Shown here piece after piece: positions 8,357 through 16,753 of a stretch of DNA of 64,000 nucleotides (its first letter is position 1; each line of letters opens with the position of its first letter). Below the pieces are notes generated by a model. It had not been told where the DNA came from. It ran no database searches and saw nothing but the letters and a program-made list of their open reading frames with translations. The stretch lies in the NCBI GenBank assembly GCA_002471665.1, contig DKQK01000071.1:62001-126000 (forward strand). The letters run 5' to 3'. The stretch comes from Gammaproteobacteria bacterium UBA7310. GTDB taxonomy: Bacteria; Pseudomonadota; Gammaproteobacteria; Pseudomonadales; Ketobacteraceae. The translations under genes were made by a program, and so were the position numbers.

Positions 8357-10093
8357 CTAGCGGTTCGACAGCCAAAGGGTCTGATAGGGGGTCAGGGTCA
8401 GGGTGCCTGCCTGGTCTTCGATTTTCATTCCGGAGATCAGGTCGGTCCAGTTATCGGTGCCAATCAGGTTGATATCACTCAACGCCACTTGCTGGGTTTC
8501 ACTGCTGATGTTGTAAATACAAAAGATAGACTGATCCCGCCGCATGCTCTGGCGCCAGAAGCCAAAAATCTGCAATCCCAGGTGCAGGGTAAACTGGGTG
8601 GCATTGGGGTGAAACGCCGGCTGTTTTTTGCGAATGTCAATCAGCGCACTAAGCTGGGTGAAAACCTTGCTGTGATGGCTGTATTTATTCTCCAGCTGTT
8701 CTTCCAACGGCCCCACCTCCCACTGGCTGCGGTTGATGGAGCGGTTGCGGCCGGTATTCTCCAGCTTGGCGTAATCGTTTTCCGACCCCAGCAAACTGTG
8801 AATATAAAATGCAGGTATACCTTCCAGCGCCAGCATAATGGCATGGGCACAAACAAAGCGTTGCAATTGCCATTTGTCGGGGCCATGTTCAATGGTGCCT
8901 TTGAGTGCATCATACAGGCTGATATTCATCTCATAAGGCTTGTCAAATCCCTCCCGCGATCGGCGGCAGGTGATACGTCCACCAAACTGCTGCATGGTGC
9001 TCACCATCTGGTTTTTCTCTTCCTCCTGCAGCAGCCCATCGGTAGGCCGCAATCCCACGCCGTCGTGAGAGGCGATAAAATTCAGATAGGTGGTACCCAT
9101 CTGCGCCGGCGGCATACTCATCAGCCAGGTTTTCAAGTGCCGACAGTTACCGGCTATGAGGGTGTAAATCAGCAGCGGTGGCAATGAAAAGTTGTAGATC
9201 ACATGGGCTTCGTTGGCGTTACCGAAATAGGTCAGGTTTTCCCGGTTGGGCACATTGGTTTCCGTGATGATCACCGCCTGGGGGTTGTAATGTTCAATCA
9301 GCAGACGCAATACTTTAATCACTTCATGGGTTTGTTGCAGGTGAATGGAAGGGGTTCCCACCTCTTTCCATAAAAACGCCACCGCGTCCAGGCGAAAAAT
9401 CTGTACCCCGTATTCCAGATAGTGGCGAATGATATTGACAAACTCCAGCAGCACCTTGGGGTTCTTGAAATTCAGATCCACCTGATCCTCACTGAAAGTA
9501 CACCACACGTAACGTTCGCCATCTTCGGTTTGCACCGGATTCAGTAGTGGCGAGGTGCGTGGTCGCACCACGGCGCTGACATCGGCATCCGGGCGGGCTT
9601 CAAAAAAGTAATCCTTGCCCGGGTCGATGCGTTTTTTGAAATTGTCGAACCAGCGGCTGCGGGAGGACATGTGATTGATCACCAGATCCGACATAAACTT
9701 GAACTCAGAGGAGATCCGCTTAATATCCTCCCATTCGCCGTGGGATTCATTCACCGCCAGGTAATCCATAACAGCAAACCCATCATCGGAGCTGTAGGGG
9801 AAAAAAGGCAAAATATGCACGCAGGAGATTCTGTCCTGCAACCTACTCTTTAAAAAGTTGTACAGGGTTAGCAGCGGCTTTTCATCCTGACGGGCAGGAT
9901 TCAAAATTGAGTCGGCGTAGGTGATCAACAGAACATCGGATTCATCCCAGTTGTTCTGATGATCCTGGGGCTGCTGACATTGATCATCCAGCCCCATGGT
10001 TTCGATCAACTGCCGGGCGAGAAAAACCGTATCAATATCAGGATAAATAAAGTCCAGCGAACCAATCAGCCTTTTTTCCAATTCATCCAACAT
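8357..10093 (-). CDS. GH13_18 phosphorylase, probable glucosylglycerate phosphorylase
   Basis: A (beta/alpha)8 GH13 enzyme of 578 aa. Catalytic motifs are intact: VINH at 138-141, nucleophile Asp236 in FRLDAV, acid/base Glu278 in ITETN, and transition-state Asp344 in ASHDG. The sucrose-phosphorylase-like layout (short, one catalytic domain, LPFFPYSSDDGF at 95-106) puts it in GH13_18, which contains sucrose, sucrose-6-phosphate and glucosylglycerate phosphorylases. Context decides: it follows GpgS, a glucosyl-phosphoglycerate phosphatase-like gene and a glycerate kinase, so phosphorolysis of glucosylglycerate to glucose-1-phosphate and glycerate is most likely. The family is firm; the exact acceptor is inferred. 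Confidence 0.8.
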   Translation of the reverse strand: MLDELEKRLIGSLDFIYPDIDTVFLARQLIETMGLDDQCQQPQDHQNNWDESDVLLITYADSILNPARQDEKPLLTLYNFLKSRLQDRISCVHILPFFPYSSDDGFAVMDYLAVNESHGEWEDIKRISSEFKFMSDLVINHMSSRSRWFDNFKKRIDPGKDYFFEARPDADVSAVVRPRTSPLLNPVQTEDGERYVWCTFSEDQVDLNFKNPKVLLEFVNIIRHYLEYGVQIFRLDAVAFLWKEVGTPSIHLQQTHEVIKVLRLLIEHYNPQAVIITETNVPNRENLTYFGNANEAHVIYNFSLPPLLIYTLIAGNCRHLKTWLMSMPPAQMGTTYLNFIASHDGVGLRPTDGLLQEEEKNQMVSTMQQFGGRITCRRSREGFDKPYEMNISLYDALKGTIEHGPDKWQLQRFVCAHAIMLALEGIPAFYIHSLLGSENDYAKLENTGRNRSINRSQWEVGPLEEQLENKYSHHSKVFTQLSALIDIRKKQPAFHPNATQFTLHLGLQIFGFWRQSMRRDQSIFCIYNISSETQQVALSDINLIGTDNWTDLISGMKIEDQAGTLTLTPYQTLWLSNR

Positions 10094-10145
10094 ACAATCA
10101 GATCCTGCCTGAGATGTTCATAATGGTTTAAGCACAACGTAATTG

Positions 10146-11372
10146 TTAACAGCCACCGAATTCTTTATTATCCAGTTCCACCGCTTCCTTCAAGCGTTCC
10201 ATGATATCCGGTATGGCACTGATCACCCGGTTCCAACTGGGAATAAAAGGTGTATCCATGGGATTATCCAGGAAATAGGCACCCGCCCCCATCAGATTTT
10301 GTGCAAACAACTCCACCGCCTGTTCTTCCGAATGCCGATCAAAGCGCAAACCGTTGATGATGGCATCATTCTGGTAGCTTTCGATAAAATCCAGGGCGAT
10401 CCGATAATAGGTGGCTTTGATGGAGCGGAATTTTTCATTGGAAAACACCTCACCGTTGGTGGCCAGTTTACGGAACAGCGCTTTGCAGATATCGGTGCTC
10501 ATTTTTGAAAGCCCGGCGCTGGCATCATCCGCCGACAACGCCTGATGCTTGTGATCATAGGCATCGGCAATATCCACCTGGCATAAACGGTTGGTGGCGT
10601 AGTTGCGTTTCATCTCGGATAACACACCTACTTCCAACCCCCAGTCACTGGGAATTCGCAAATCGCTGATCACATCGGTTCGAAATGAAAACTCACCCGC
10701 CAGGGGATATCGATAGCTGTCCAGATAATCCAGAAAGTCCGAAGGACCGCATACTTTTTTCATCGCCCGGATAAGCGGCGTCACCAGCAGGCGACTCACG
10801 CGGCCGTTCATTTTGGAATCCGCCACCCGGGCGTAATAACCTTTGCAGAACATGTAGTTGAAATTGGGGTTGGCAACAGGATAAATCAGCCGGGCCACCA
10901 GATCGCGTTGATAGGTGAGGATGTCGCAATCGTGCAGGGCCACCGATTCGGTACGATCCGCCGCCAGAATGTAGCCAAAGCAATACCAGACGTTTCTGCC
11001 TTTACCCATTTCACTGGGAGCCAGGTCGTGGGCCTGTAGTTCTTCATCCAATGCTTTCAACCGGGGGCCATCATTCCACAGCACGTGATGGCGCTGGGGC
11101 AGGCCGGAAAAATAACGCAAGGCGTGCTCAAACTGACCTTGATCCGCCCGGTCCAGACCAATGACGATTTCCTCAAGATAGGGAACCTGTTTCAGTTCAT
11201 CCACAATGTGCTGTAATGCCGGGCCTTCCAACTCCGAATACAGTGATGGCAACACCAAGCCCATGGGCCGGTGTTTTTTAAACGTTGATAACTCACGTTC
11301 CAGGTCTTCCAACGACCGGCTGCGCAAATTATGCAGCGTAGTGATGATTCCATTTTGATAAAAATCGCCCAT
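10146..11372 (-). CDS. gpgS: glucosyl-3-phosphoglycerate synthase
   Basis: The start at ATG 11372 (MGDFYQNG) has GGCGGGAA upstream and fits the family better than the GTG/ATG pair 31-36 bases earlier. The 408-aa GT-A/GT81 glycosyltransferase has the metal-binding DCD in ALHDCDILTY and family stretches such as IVIGLDRADQ, LWNDGPR and GEFSFR. GpgS transfers glucose from an NDP-glucose to 3-phosphoglycerate, the first step of glucosylglycerate synthesis. The phosphatase gene lies upstream 45 bases away and the phosphorylase gene 52 bases downstream, all on one strand. Intact and full length. Confidence 0.9.
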   Translation of the reverse strand: MGDFYQNGIITTLHNLRSRSLEDLERELSTFKKHRPMGLVLPSLYSELEGPALQHIVDELKQVPYLEEIVIGLDRADQGQFEHALRYFSGLPQRHHVLWNDGPRLKALDEELQAHDLAPSEMGKGRNVWYCFGYILAADRTESVALHDCDILTYQRDLVARLIYPVANPNFNYMFCKGYYARVADSKMNGRVSRLLVTPLIRAMKKVCGPSDFLDYLDSYRYPLAGEFSFRTDVISDLRIPSDWGLEVGVLSEMKRNYATNRLCQVDIADAYDHKHQALSADDASAGLSKMSTDICKALFRKLATNGEVFSNEKFRSIKATYYRIALDFIESYQNDAIINGLRFDRHSEEQAVELFAQNLMGAGAYFLDNPMDTPFIPSWNRVISAIPDIMERLKEAVELDNKEFGGC

Positions 11373-11417
11373 GTTCCCGCCTTTCTTCCCGCCTGTTAAT
11401 CTCATCACCGCTGTTAA

Positions 11418-12218
11418 TTACAGCAGCTGCTTCAAAAGCGACTGGATACATTCATTCCAGCCAACAGGGCCTTCACCCTGGGAGCGCAGCACCACACCGG
11501 CGCCCGTTATTTCAAGTTTATCGGAATTAACCCCCTTAATAATGACAGCATAATCCGCGCTTTCCAGCATGCGCGCATCATTGGGGCTATCCCCCAGCGC
11601 GATGGTGACAATCTGCTGCTCGGGATACCAGGATTGATAGCGTTTGACCAAATATTGCATGGCATCGGCCTTATCGTATTGACCCATGGCATGATAGAAA
11701 CGGCCGCCCTTGATTAATTGCAATCCGGCTTTCTGCAACTGTGCCTGAAACTGCGCGAGCGCGTCTGCACTGCCTTCCCAGAGCAGGGGCTCAGTGCCAA
11801 TACGTTGCTTGGCCCGGGCCGCTGCCATCTGTGGCAGGCCGGTTACCGCCGCCACTTCAGCAGCATCCATGTCCATAAAGCCGCGAAACCGGTAGCCCTC
11901 CTGCCGTAACGAACGCAGTACATCGTGTACCTCCTCCAGAGGGGCCGAAAATGACACCACAAGGCCGGTATCTTTACCCAGATTTCCGGCAGGGATGATG
12001 GCCGCAGCACCGTTTTCCACAATAAAGGGTGCCTCGATACCCAGCTGCTGTTGCAAAGACTCCATCTCAGGGCGGGTTTTACTGGAGTTGAGAATCACCG
12101 GAATACCGGCCTCCCGCAGACGCTCCAATGCCGGAGAGGCCGCCTGGAAACGGTAAGTGTGGTGATCCAGCAAGGTGCCATCCAGATCGGTGAACACCAA
12201 CAATTGACGGTCAGTCAC
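11418..12218 (-). CDS. HAD-IIB phosphatase, probable glucosyl-3-phosphoglycerate phosphatase (MpgP/YedP-like)
   Basis: A HAD-superfamily enzyme of 266 aa. Motif I is VFTDLDGTLLDHHTY (catalytic Asp at residues 11 and 13), motif II SSKTRPE carries the Ser/Lys set, and motif IV is GDSPNDARML. The architecture matches the Cof-type mannosyl-3-phosphoglycerate phosphatase family. Because it sits between gpgS and glycerate kinase, the substrate is probably glucosyl-3-phosphoglycerate, giving glucosylglycerate. The start codon is GTG at 12218 and overlaps the end of the kinase gene by eight bases, indicating coupling. Specificity for the glucosyl over the mannosyl substrate is inferred from context. 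Confidence 0.8.
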   Translation of the reverse strand: MTDRQLLVFTDLDGTLLDHHTYRFQAASPALERLREAGIPVILNSSKTRPEMESLQQQLGIEAPFIVENGAAAIIPAGNLGKDTGLVVSFSAPLEEVHDVLRSLRQEGYRFRGFMDMDAAEVAAVTGLPQMAAARAKQRIGTEPLLWEGSADALAQFQAQLQKAGLQLIKGGRFYHAMGQYDKADAMQYLVKRYQSWYPEQQIVTIALGDSPNDARMLESADYAVIIKGVNSDKLEITGAGVVLRSQGEGPVGWNECIQSLLKQLL

Positions 12219-13140
12219 GATACTGGGCTCCTGTTATGCGGTGCTGCTCGTCGATAGTGAACAGCGCGTTGGCTCGTGCCGGCATTTCCTCCAGCATGGC
12301 CCGGGTGAGTCGTTCGTAATGCATGATAAAGCGTTTGATCTGGTCTGTGGTCATCACACCGGGGGCACCCGCACCATTTTGGTGCTGCGCAATTCGCTGC
12401 GCCAGCTTCTGCTCCTGCAGGGTGCGCCACTGCAGTATGCATTCCATGGACGGCGCCCGCAGCATGACCAGATAATCCAGCCGGCCAAACAACGGTTGAT
12501 ATTCCTGGGCCAGGTGCTGGTTCACATACTGCCGCCAGTGTCCATCGGCATCCTCCCGGGCTTCCAGCTCATTGACCGGCGCCATCAGGCGCTGCCCATC
12601 CGGTTCCGGCAACGCCGCCACACACCAGCCTTCCAGCAGAACCACATGCACGCATCCACGATGCAAAGGCCAGGCCTGCATGGGGGCACGGTCATCCATG
12701 GATTTATCGAAGGCCGGAATCGGCACCACATCATCGGGCCCGGAGGCCAGCAGCTCGTCCAGCACCCGGTGGCCCAATGTCACATCATGGGTGCCGGGCA
12801 CACCGCGGGTTTTCAGTAAGGGGTGAACACCGGCGGCCAGTTTCTCCCGCTCGGCGCGGGTCAGGTAAATATCATCCAGGGAAAAGCGCGCACAGGGGCA
12901 GTCCAGGTGCTGGGTTAACAGCGTCTCCAGGAACAGCGCCAGAGTTGACTTTCCGGTGCCCTGGGCACCATTGATCCCCACAACTATTGGGGCTCGCGCG
13001 GCGCACTGCAGAGCCGCAATCCGCTGCGCCAGGGGATAAAAATAGTCTTTTACGGTTGAGACAAAATCGTCAGGCAGATGCTCGTGACGAATCAGTGCTG
13101 CGGCTGTGGCCTGGATCGCATCCCAATGCGTGTCTGACAC
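12211..13140 (-). CDS. glycerate kinase, P-loop GLYK/Tda10-like
   Basis: A P-loop kinase of 309 aa: Walker A is GINGAQGTGKSTLALFLETLL near residue 54, and SLDDIYLTRAER follows as the family motif. The region VHVVLLEGWCVAALPE is the Walker B-like strand. This fold phosphorylates D-glycerate at position 3 (plant GLYK, yeast Tda10 relatives). In this cluster it would return glycerate released by the phosphorylase to 3-phosphoglycerate, closing a synthesis/recycling loop. GTG start at 13140 with GAGGGGG seven bases upstream. It is the first gene of the cluster, so the promoter should be just beyond 13140. Confidence 0.8.
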   Translation of the reverse strand: MSDTHWDAIQATAAALIRHEHLPDDFVSTVKDYFYPLAQRIAALQCAARAPIVVGINGAQGTGKSTLALFLETLLTQHLDCPCARFSLDDIYLTRAEREKLAAGVHPLLKTRGVPGTHDVTLGHRVLDELLASGPDDVVPIPAFDKSMDDRAPMQAWPLHRGCVHVVLLEGWCVAALPEPDGQRLMAPVNELEAREDADGHWRQYVNQHLAQEYQPLFGRLDYLVMLRAPSMECILQWRTLQEQKLAQRIAQHQNGAGAPGVMTTDQIKRFIMHYERLTRAMLEEMPARANALFTIDEQHRITGAQYRD

Positions 13141-13219
13141 ATCGCCCCCTCATTCTTTCGCTTGATTTACAAGAAGATAGTATGAGGTTATTCACGATCC
13201 ATACCAAGTTTTGGAAAGC

Positions 13220-14428
13220 CTAATGACTGGTGTAATTGTACTTGTTCAGCAAGGGGTTGGCATACATTTCAAGGATATAGCGCTGAACCTGGGCCGGGTA
13301 ATGGGCCAGGCGCGCGGAAAACTCCGCCGCCTGCCGGGATAATTCCTGAGCATCCATCGCCGTCAGCGTTTCCCGCGCCTGCTGGGCGATGGTCTGAAAT
13401 CTGGTGATGGAATCGTCCTTCAGGGATTGCATGGCTTTGCCCAGATTCAGCATATGCTCTATGGCCAGCAGGCTGGGAGGAAACAGGCGGTAATTCTCTA
13501 CAATCTGCTGGTCCAGGGCATGGGCCAGGGTCTGGGCATCGGCAAAATCACCCTGTAAGGGTTTGCCGATTTCAATGTGAACCCGCCCTTTGGGCAGCGC
13601 GATGCCCCGCATAATGCTTTCCACGTCCTCGCCATCCTGCTTGACATAATCCGCGGCGGCACGGGCCTGTAACTCGGTGGCTTTCAAGCCATCACAGGGA
13701 TCGTATTCATAAGAGATGGCCACCGGCACCAGATTCAGCTTGTTCATGGCATCGGAGAAGGAGACGCCCTGCTTCTTCTGCCAGACATACAGCATTTTGA
13801 TGATGGCCGGATCGGTAATATCAAAGCCGTCCTTGGCCCGCCCTTCGCGCTGGGCAATCCACACCGAGCGGCCTTCTGCGCTGGCCTGATTAATGTAGTG
13901 GGAGAGTTGCAGCAAAGCCTGATACTTAGCCTTGACCCCACTGGCCGAACGGTTCACCACAAAGCTCTTGTTCAGGCGCAGCAGATCCGATACCAGAGGA
14001 TTGCTCAGCAGGTTATCACCAATGGCAATCTCTGCCGTATCCAGACCGGCATCAATCAGGGTGTAATTAAGCAGTGCCGAATCCAGGGTGATATCCCGGT
14101 GGTTACTGATGAAAACATAAGGTACACCCTGCTGCAGGTTCTGTTCACCAGAGAAGGTAAATTCCGTCATGCTCTTTTCAATGGTGCTTTGCACAAAACC
14201 GCGCATGCGATCCTGAAATTCCGCGACCGTGCTTATTTCCTTGAGGTTTTTATGAATTCGATGGCGTACGTAACGCGCCAGCGGTTTCTCCAGATACCGG
14301 GGCACCAGAGGGAACTGCACGTGAATAATGGCGTGGATCAACGCATCTGACTGCAACAAACGCTCAATCACCGCGGGTACTTCATGATCCTGATAAGGAC
14401 GAATCGATTCAAACTGCTGCATGGCCAT
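13220..14428 (-). CDS. PlsC-like glycerophospholipid acyltransferase domain protein
   Basis: A protein of 402 aa whose centre has the acyltransferase motif NHRDITLDSALL (NHx4D) near residue 108, followed by NKSFVVNRSASG and IAQREGRAKDG, equivalent to the second and third glycerol-phosphate acyltransferase blocks. There is no clear membrane anchor. Long N- and C-terminal helical extensions set it apart from plain PlsC. It probably acylates a lysolipid or glycerol derivative at the inner membrane. It lies on the minus strand, divergent from the wax ester synthase gene 311 bases away, so both lipid genes could share a control region. The acceptor is unknown. Confidence 0.8.
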   Translation of the reverse strand: MAMQQFESIRPYQDHEVPAVIERLLQSDALIHAIIHVQFPLVPRYLEKPLARYVRHRIHKNLKEISTVAEFQDRMRGFVQSTIEKSMTEFTFSGEQNLQQGVPYVFISNHRDITLDSALLNYTLIDAGLDTAEIAIGDNLLSNPLVSDLLRLNKSFVVNRSASGVKAKYQALLQLSHYINQASAEGRSVWIAQREGRAKDGFDITDPAIIKMLYVWQKKQGVSFSDAMNKLNLVPVAISYEYDPCDGLKATELQARAAADYVKQDGEDVESIMRGIALPKGRVHIEIGKPLQGDFADAQTLAHALDQQIVENYRLFPPSLLAIEHMLNLGKAMQSLKDDSITRFQTIAQQARETLTAMDAQELSRQAAEFSARLAHYPAQVQRYILEMYANPLLNKYNYTSH

Positions 14429-14739
14429 GTGGGACTGACTGTAACCTATGTAAACTTTTCAAGTGTAACCGGGTTTCGGCCAACTGCGCAGCAAAGCATT
14501 GCCATCAGGGGCCTATTTTCGCTACAAAATGTGTCGACAGATCAATAATTGGCAACAATTCCTGTCCAATTTTGGCGGGTGGGAATAAAATTTGCGTATC
14601 ACTGAATGAAAAAATGATAAGAATCAGTGTCAATACGGCTCTGAGTTTGTAATTATTTGATTCTTTTATCGGCACCCTGGCTTGTGCCGGCCCCTGTGAA
14701 CCCAATCCGACGACAGCGAACTACAAGGAACACATCGGA
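14429..14739. other. divergent intergenic region between acyltransferase and wax ester synthase genes
   Basis: This 311-bp gap has no credible gene. The AT-rich stretch around 14590-14630 holds a possible promoter toward the wax ester synthase, described separately. I see no terminator or long repeat. Confidence 0.5.
14592..14629 (+). promoter_or_regulatory. possible sigma-70 promoter with inverted repeat, upstream of wax ester synthase
   Basis: TTGCGT (14592-14597), a 17-base spacer and TGATAA (14615-14620) form a passable promoter. Arms CACTGA (14600-14605) and TCAGTG (14624-14629) flank the -10, as an operator would. Both are read by eye; no regulator is known. Confidence 0.3.
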
Positions 14740-16116
14740 ATGACTCCATTGAGCCCCGCAGACCAGCTTTTCCTGTGGCTTGAGAAGCGCCAACAACCCA
14801 TGCACGTAGGCGGCCTGATGCTGTTTTCGTTTCCCGATGGCGCCGGGCCCAAGTACGTCACTGAATTGGCGGAATCACTGCGCGCGTACCAGCATCCCGA
14901 AGGTCGCTACGGTCAATGCCTCACCCGCAAGCTGGGACAGTACTACTGGGAAGAGGATGATCACTTCGATCTGGAACATCATTTCCGGCATGAAGCACTG
15001 CCCAAGCCCGGTCGCATCCGGGAACTGCTGGCACGGGTTTCCGCGGAACACAGCAACCTGATGGACCGGGAACGGCCGTTGTGGGAATTTCACCTTATCG
15101 AGGGCGTCAGAGGCCGGCGTTTTGCGGTGTACTCGAAAGTCCACCACAGCATGATGGATGGCATCGCCGCCATGAAAACCTGTATTCAGTTTCTGTCCTA
15201 CGATCCGGCGGAAATGAATCGCCCCCCGATCTGGGCCATGCCCCCGCGTAAACGCCCCAGCAAATCGATCAACCCGCAGGAAATCGTCAGCGGCTTCGGT
15301 GAGCTGTTTGGCGGTGCCAGCAAGCAAATTGCCACGTTGCCGAAAGTGGCAACGGAAGTGGGTAAGCTGTTCCGCAGGGCGCGCAAGGATTCATCCCACG
15401 TGTCCATATTCCAGGCTCCCAACTGCCTGCTCAACGAACCCATCACCGGCTCCCGCCGCTTTGCCGCGCAATCCTATTCCATGGAACGCATCCGGCGCAT
15501 CGCCAAAGCATTTCGCGGCACCATGAACGATGTGGTGCTGGCCATTTGCGGCAGTGCCCTGCGGGATTACCTGATCAGCCAGCATGCCCTGCCGGACAAA
15601 CCCCTGGTGGCCATGGTGCCGGTCTCCATTCGCCGTGATGACAGCGACAGCGGCAACCAGATTGCCATGATTCTGGTGAACCTGGGCACCCATATTGCCG
15701 ATCCCGCGCTGCGCATGGAAACCATTCAGGCCTCGGTCAAGGAATCCAAGGATCGCTATAAAAACATGACCCCGGAGGAAACGCTCAACTACACGGCACT
15801 GACCATGGCACCTGCCGGCTTCAATATGCTGACCGGCATGATTTCCAACTGGCAGCCGTTTAACGTGATCATTTCCAATGTGCCGGGCCCTAAAAAAACC
15901 ATGTATTGGAACGGCGCGAAGCTGGAGGGCATGTACCCGGTTTCCATTCCGCTGGACCGCATCGCCCTGAACATTACCCTGCTGAGCTATGAAAACCAGC
16001 TCGAGTTCGGGCTGACTGCCTGCCGCCGCACACTGCCCTCCATGCAGAGGCTGCTGGACTTTATTGAAAACGGCATTCACGAGCTGGAAGTAGCAGCGGA
16101 CATACAGGGTAAATAG
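14740..16116 (+). CDS. wax ester synthase/acyl-CoA:diacylglycerol acyltransferase (WS/DGAT)
   Basis: At 458 aa this is the standard WS/DGAT length. The catalytic HHxxxDG is HHSMMDG at 135-141, preceded by PLWE at 113-116; GTMNDVVLAICGSALR and NVPGPKK are the second-half ND and NVPGP motifs. The enzyme esterifies a fatty alcohol or diacylglycerol with acyl-CoA at the inner membrane, forming wax esters or triacylglycerol for storage. A fused fatty acyl-CoA reductase that could supply the alcohol is encoded about 22 kb away in this window. The start is preceded by AAGGAA. Genomes of this type usually carry several paralogues; which product this one makes is not visible. Confidence 0.92.
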   Translation: MTPLSPADQLFLWLEKRQQPMHVGGLMLFSFPDGAGPKYVTELAESLRAYQHPEGRYGQCLTRKLGQYYWEEDDHFDLEHHFRHEALPKPGRIRELLARVSAEHSNLMDRERPLWEFHLIEGVRGRRFAVYSKVHHSMMDGIAAMKTCIQFLSYDPAEMNRPPIWAMPPRKRPSKSINPQEIVSGFGELFGGASKQIATLPKVATEVGKLFRRARKDSSHVSIFQAPNCLLNEPITGSRRFAAQSYSMERIRRIAKAFRGTMNDVVLAICGSALRDYLISQHALPDKPLVAMVPVSIRRDDSDSGNQIAMILVNLGTHIADPALRMETIQASVKESKDRYKNMTPEETLNYTALTMAPAGFNMLTGMISNWQPFNVIISNVPGPKKTMYWNGAKLEGMYPVSIPLDRIALNITLLSYENQLEFGLTACRRTLPSMQRLLDFIENGIHELEVAADIQGK

Positions 16117-16125
16117 CACACGACG

Positions 16126-16662
16126 ATGGCACTGAAATCCACGGTCTATAAAGCGGAGTTGCAGATCTCCAATATGGACCTGAACTATTACCACGGACAT
16201 AACCTGACCCTGGCACTGCATCCGTCGGAAACCGAGGAAAGGATGATGATCCGCCTGCTGGCATTCGCCCTCAACGCCAGTGAGCAACTGTCGTTCGGCC
16301 GCGGCCTCAGTACGGAAGAAGACGCCGCCCTGTGGCAAAAGGATTTAACGGATCACATCACGCTTTGGATTGATGTGGGGCTGCCGGATGAAAAGCGCAT
16401 TAAAAAAGCCAGCCACCGCGCCGACCGGGTTCATATCTATTGCTACGGTGAACGCACCGCTCCCATCTGGTGGGAGCACACCCAGAGAAAGTGCCGCACC
16501 TTCGGCAACGTGCAGGTGGACTACCTCACCCCGGGCACCTGTGCCGAGCTGGTCACACTCTGTGGCCGCACCATGCAGCTGCACTGTAATATTCTTGATG
16601 GCGAGATCAGCCTGGGCAATCAGCACACCAGCGTCAGTGTGGTAATGGAAAACTGGCTCTAG
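16126..16662 (+). CDS. yaeQ: YaeQ family protein
   Basis: A protein of 178 aa matching YaeQ over its whole length: MALKSTVYKAELQISNMDLNYY at the start, LSFGRGLSTEEDAALW in the middle and WIDVGLPDEKRIKKASHRA after it. YaeQ has a PD-(D/E)XK-like fold; the E. coli protein was first reported as suppressing loss of the RfaH antiterminator, but its biochemical role is unsettled. It starts nine bases after the wax ester synthase stop codon, so it is probably cotranscribed, though no functional link is obvious. Confidence 0.9.
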   Translation: MALKSTVYKAELQISNMDLNYYHGHNLTLALHPSETEERMMIRLLAFALNASEQLSFGRGLSTEEDAALWQKDLTDHITLWIDVGLPDEKRIKKASHRADRVHIYCYGERTAPIWWEHTQRKCRTFGNVQVDYLTPGTCAELVTLCGRTMQLHCNILDGEISLGNQHTSVSVVMENWL

Positions 16663-16753
16663 CTGCCTCCGCACCAACCTGTGCAACCTGCAGCGAACAG
16701 GATACTATGGCAACATCATTCAAGCTGCCAAGATCGACACTGCGCAAGAGAAG

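Noticed and set aside
14605..14630. Fur-box-like TGATAAGAATCA
   Set aside because: Only a partial match to the 19-bp Fur consensus, and the flanking genes are for lipid synthesis; left as a promoter/dyad.
15391..16338. Minus-strand open frame antisense to the wax ester synthase gene
   Set aside because: WS/DGAT motifs are intact on the plus strand; the antisense product has no family character.
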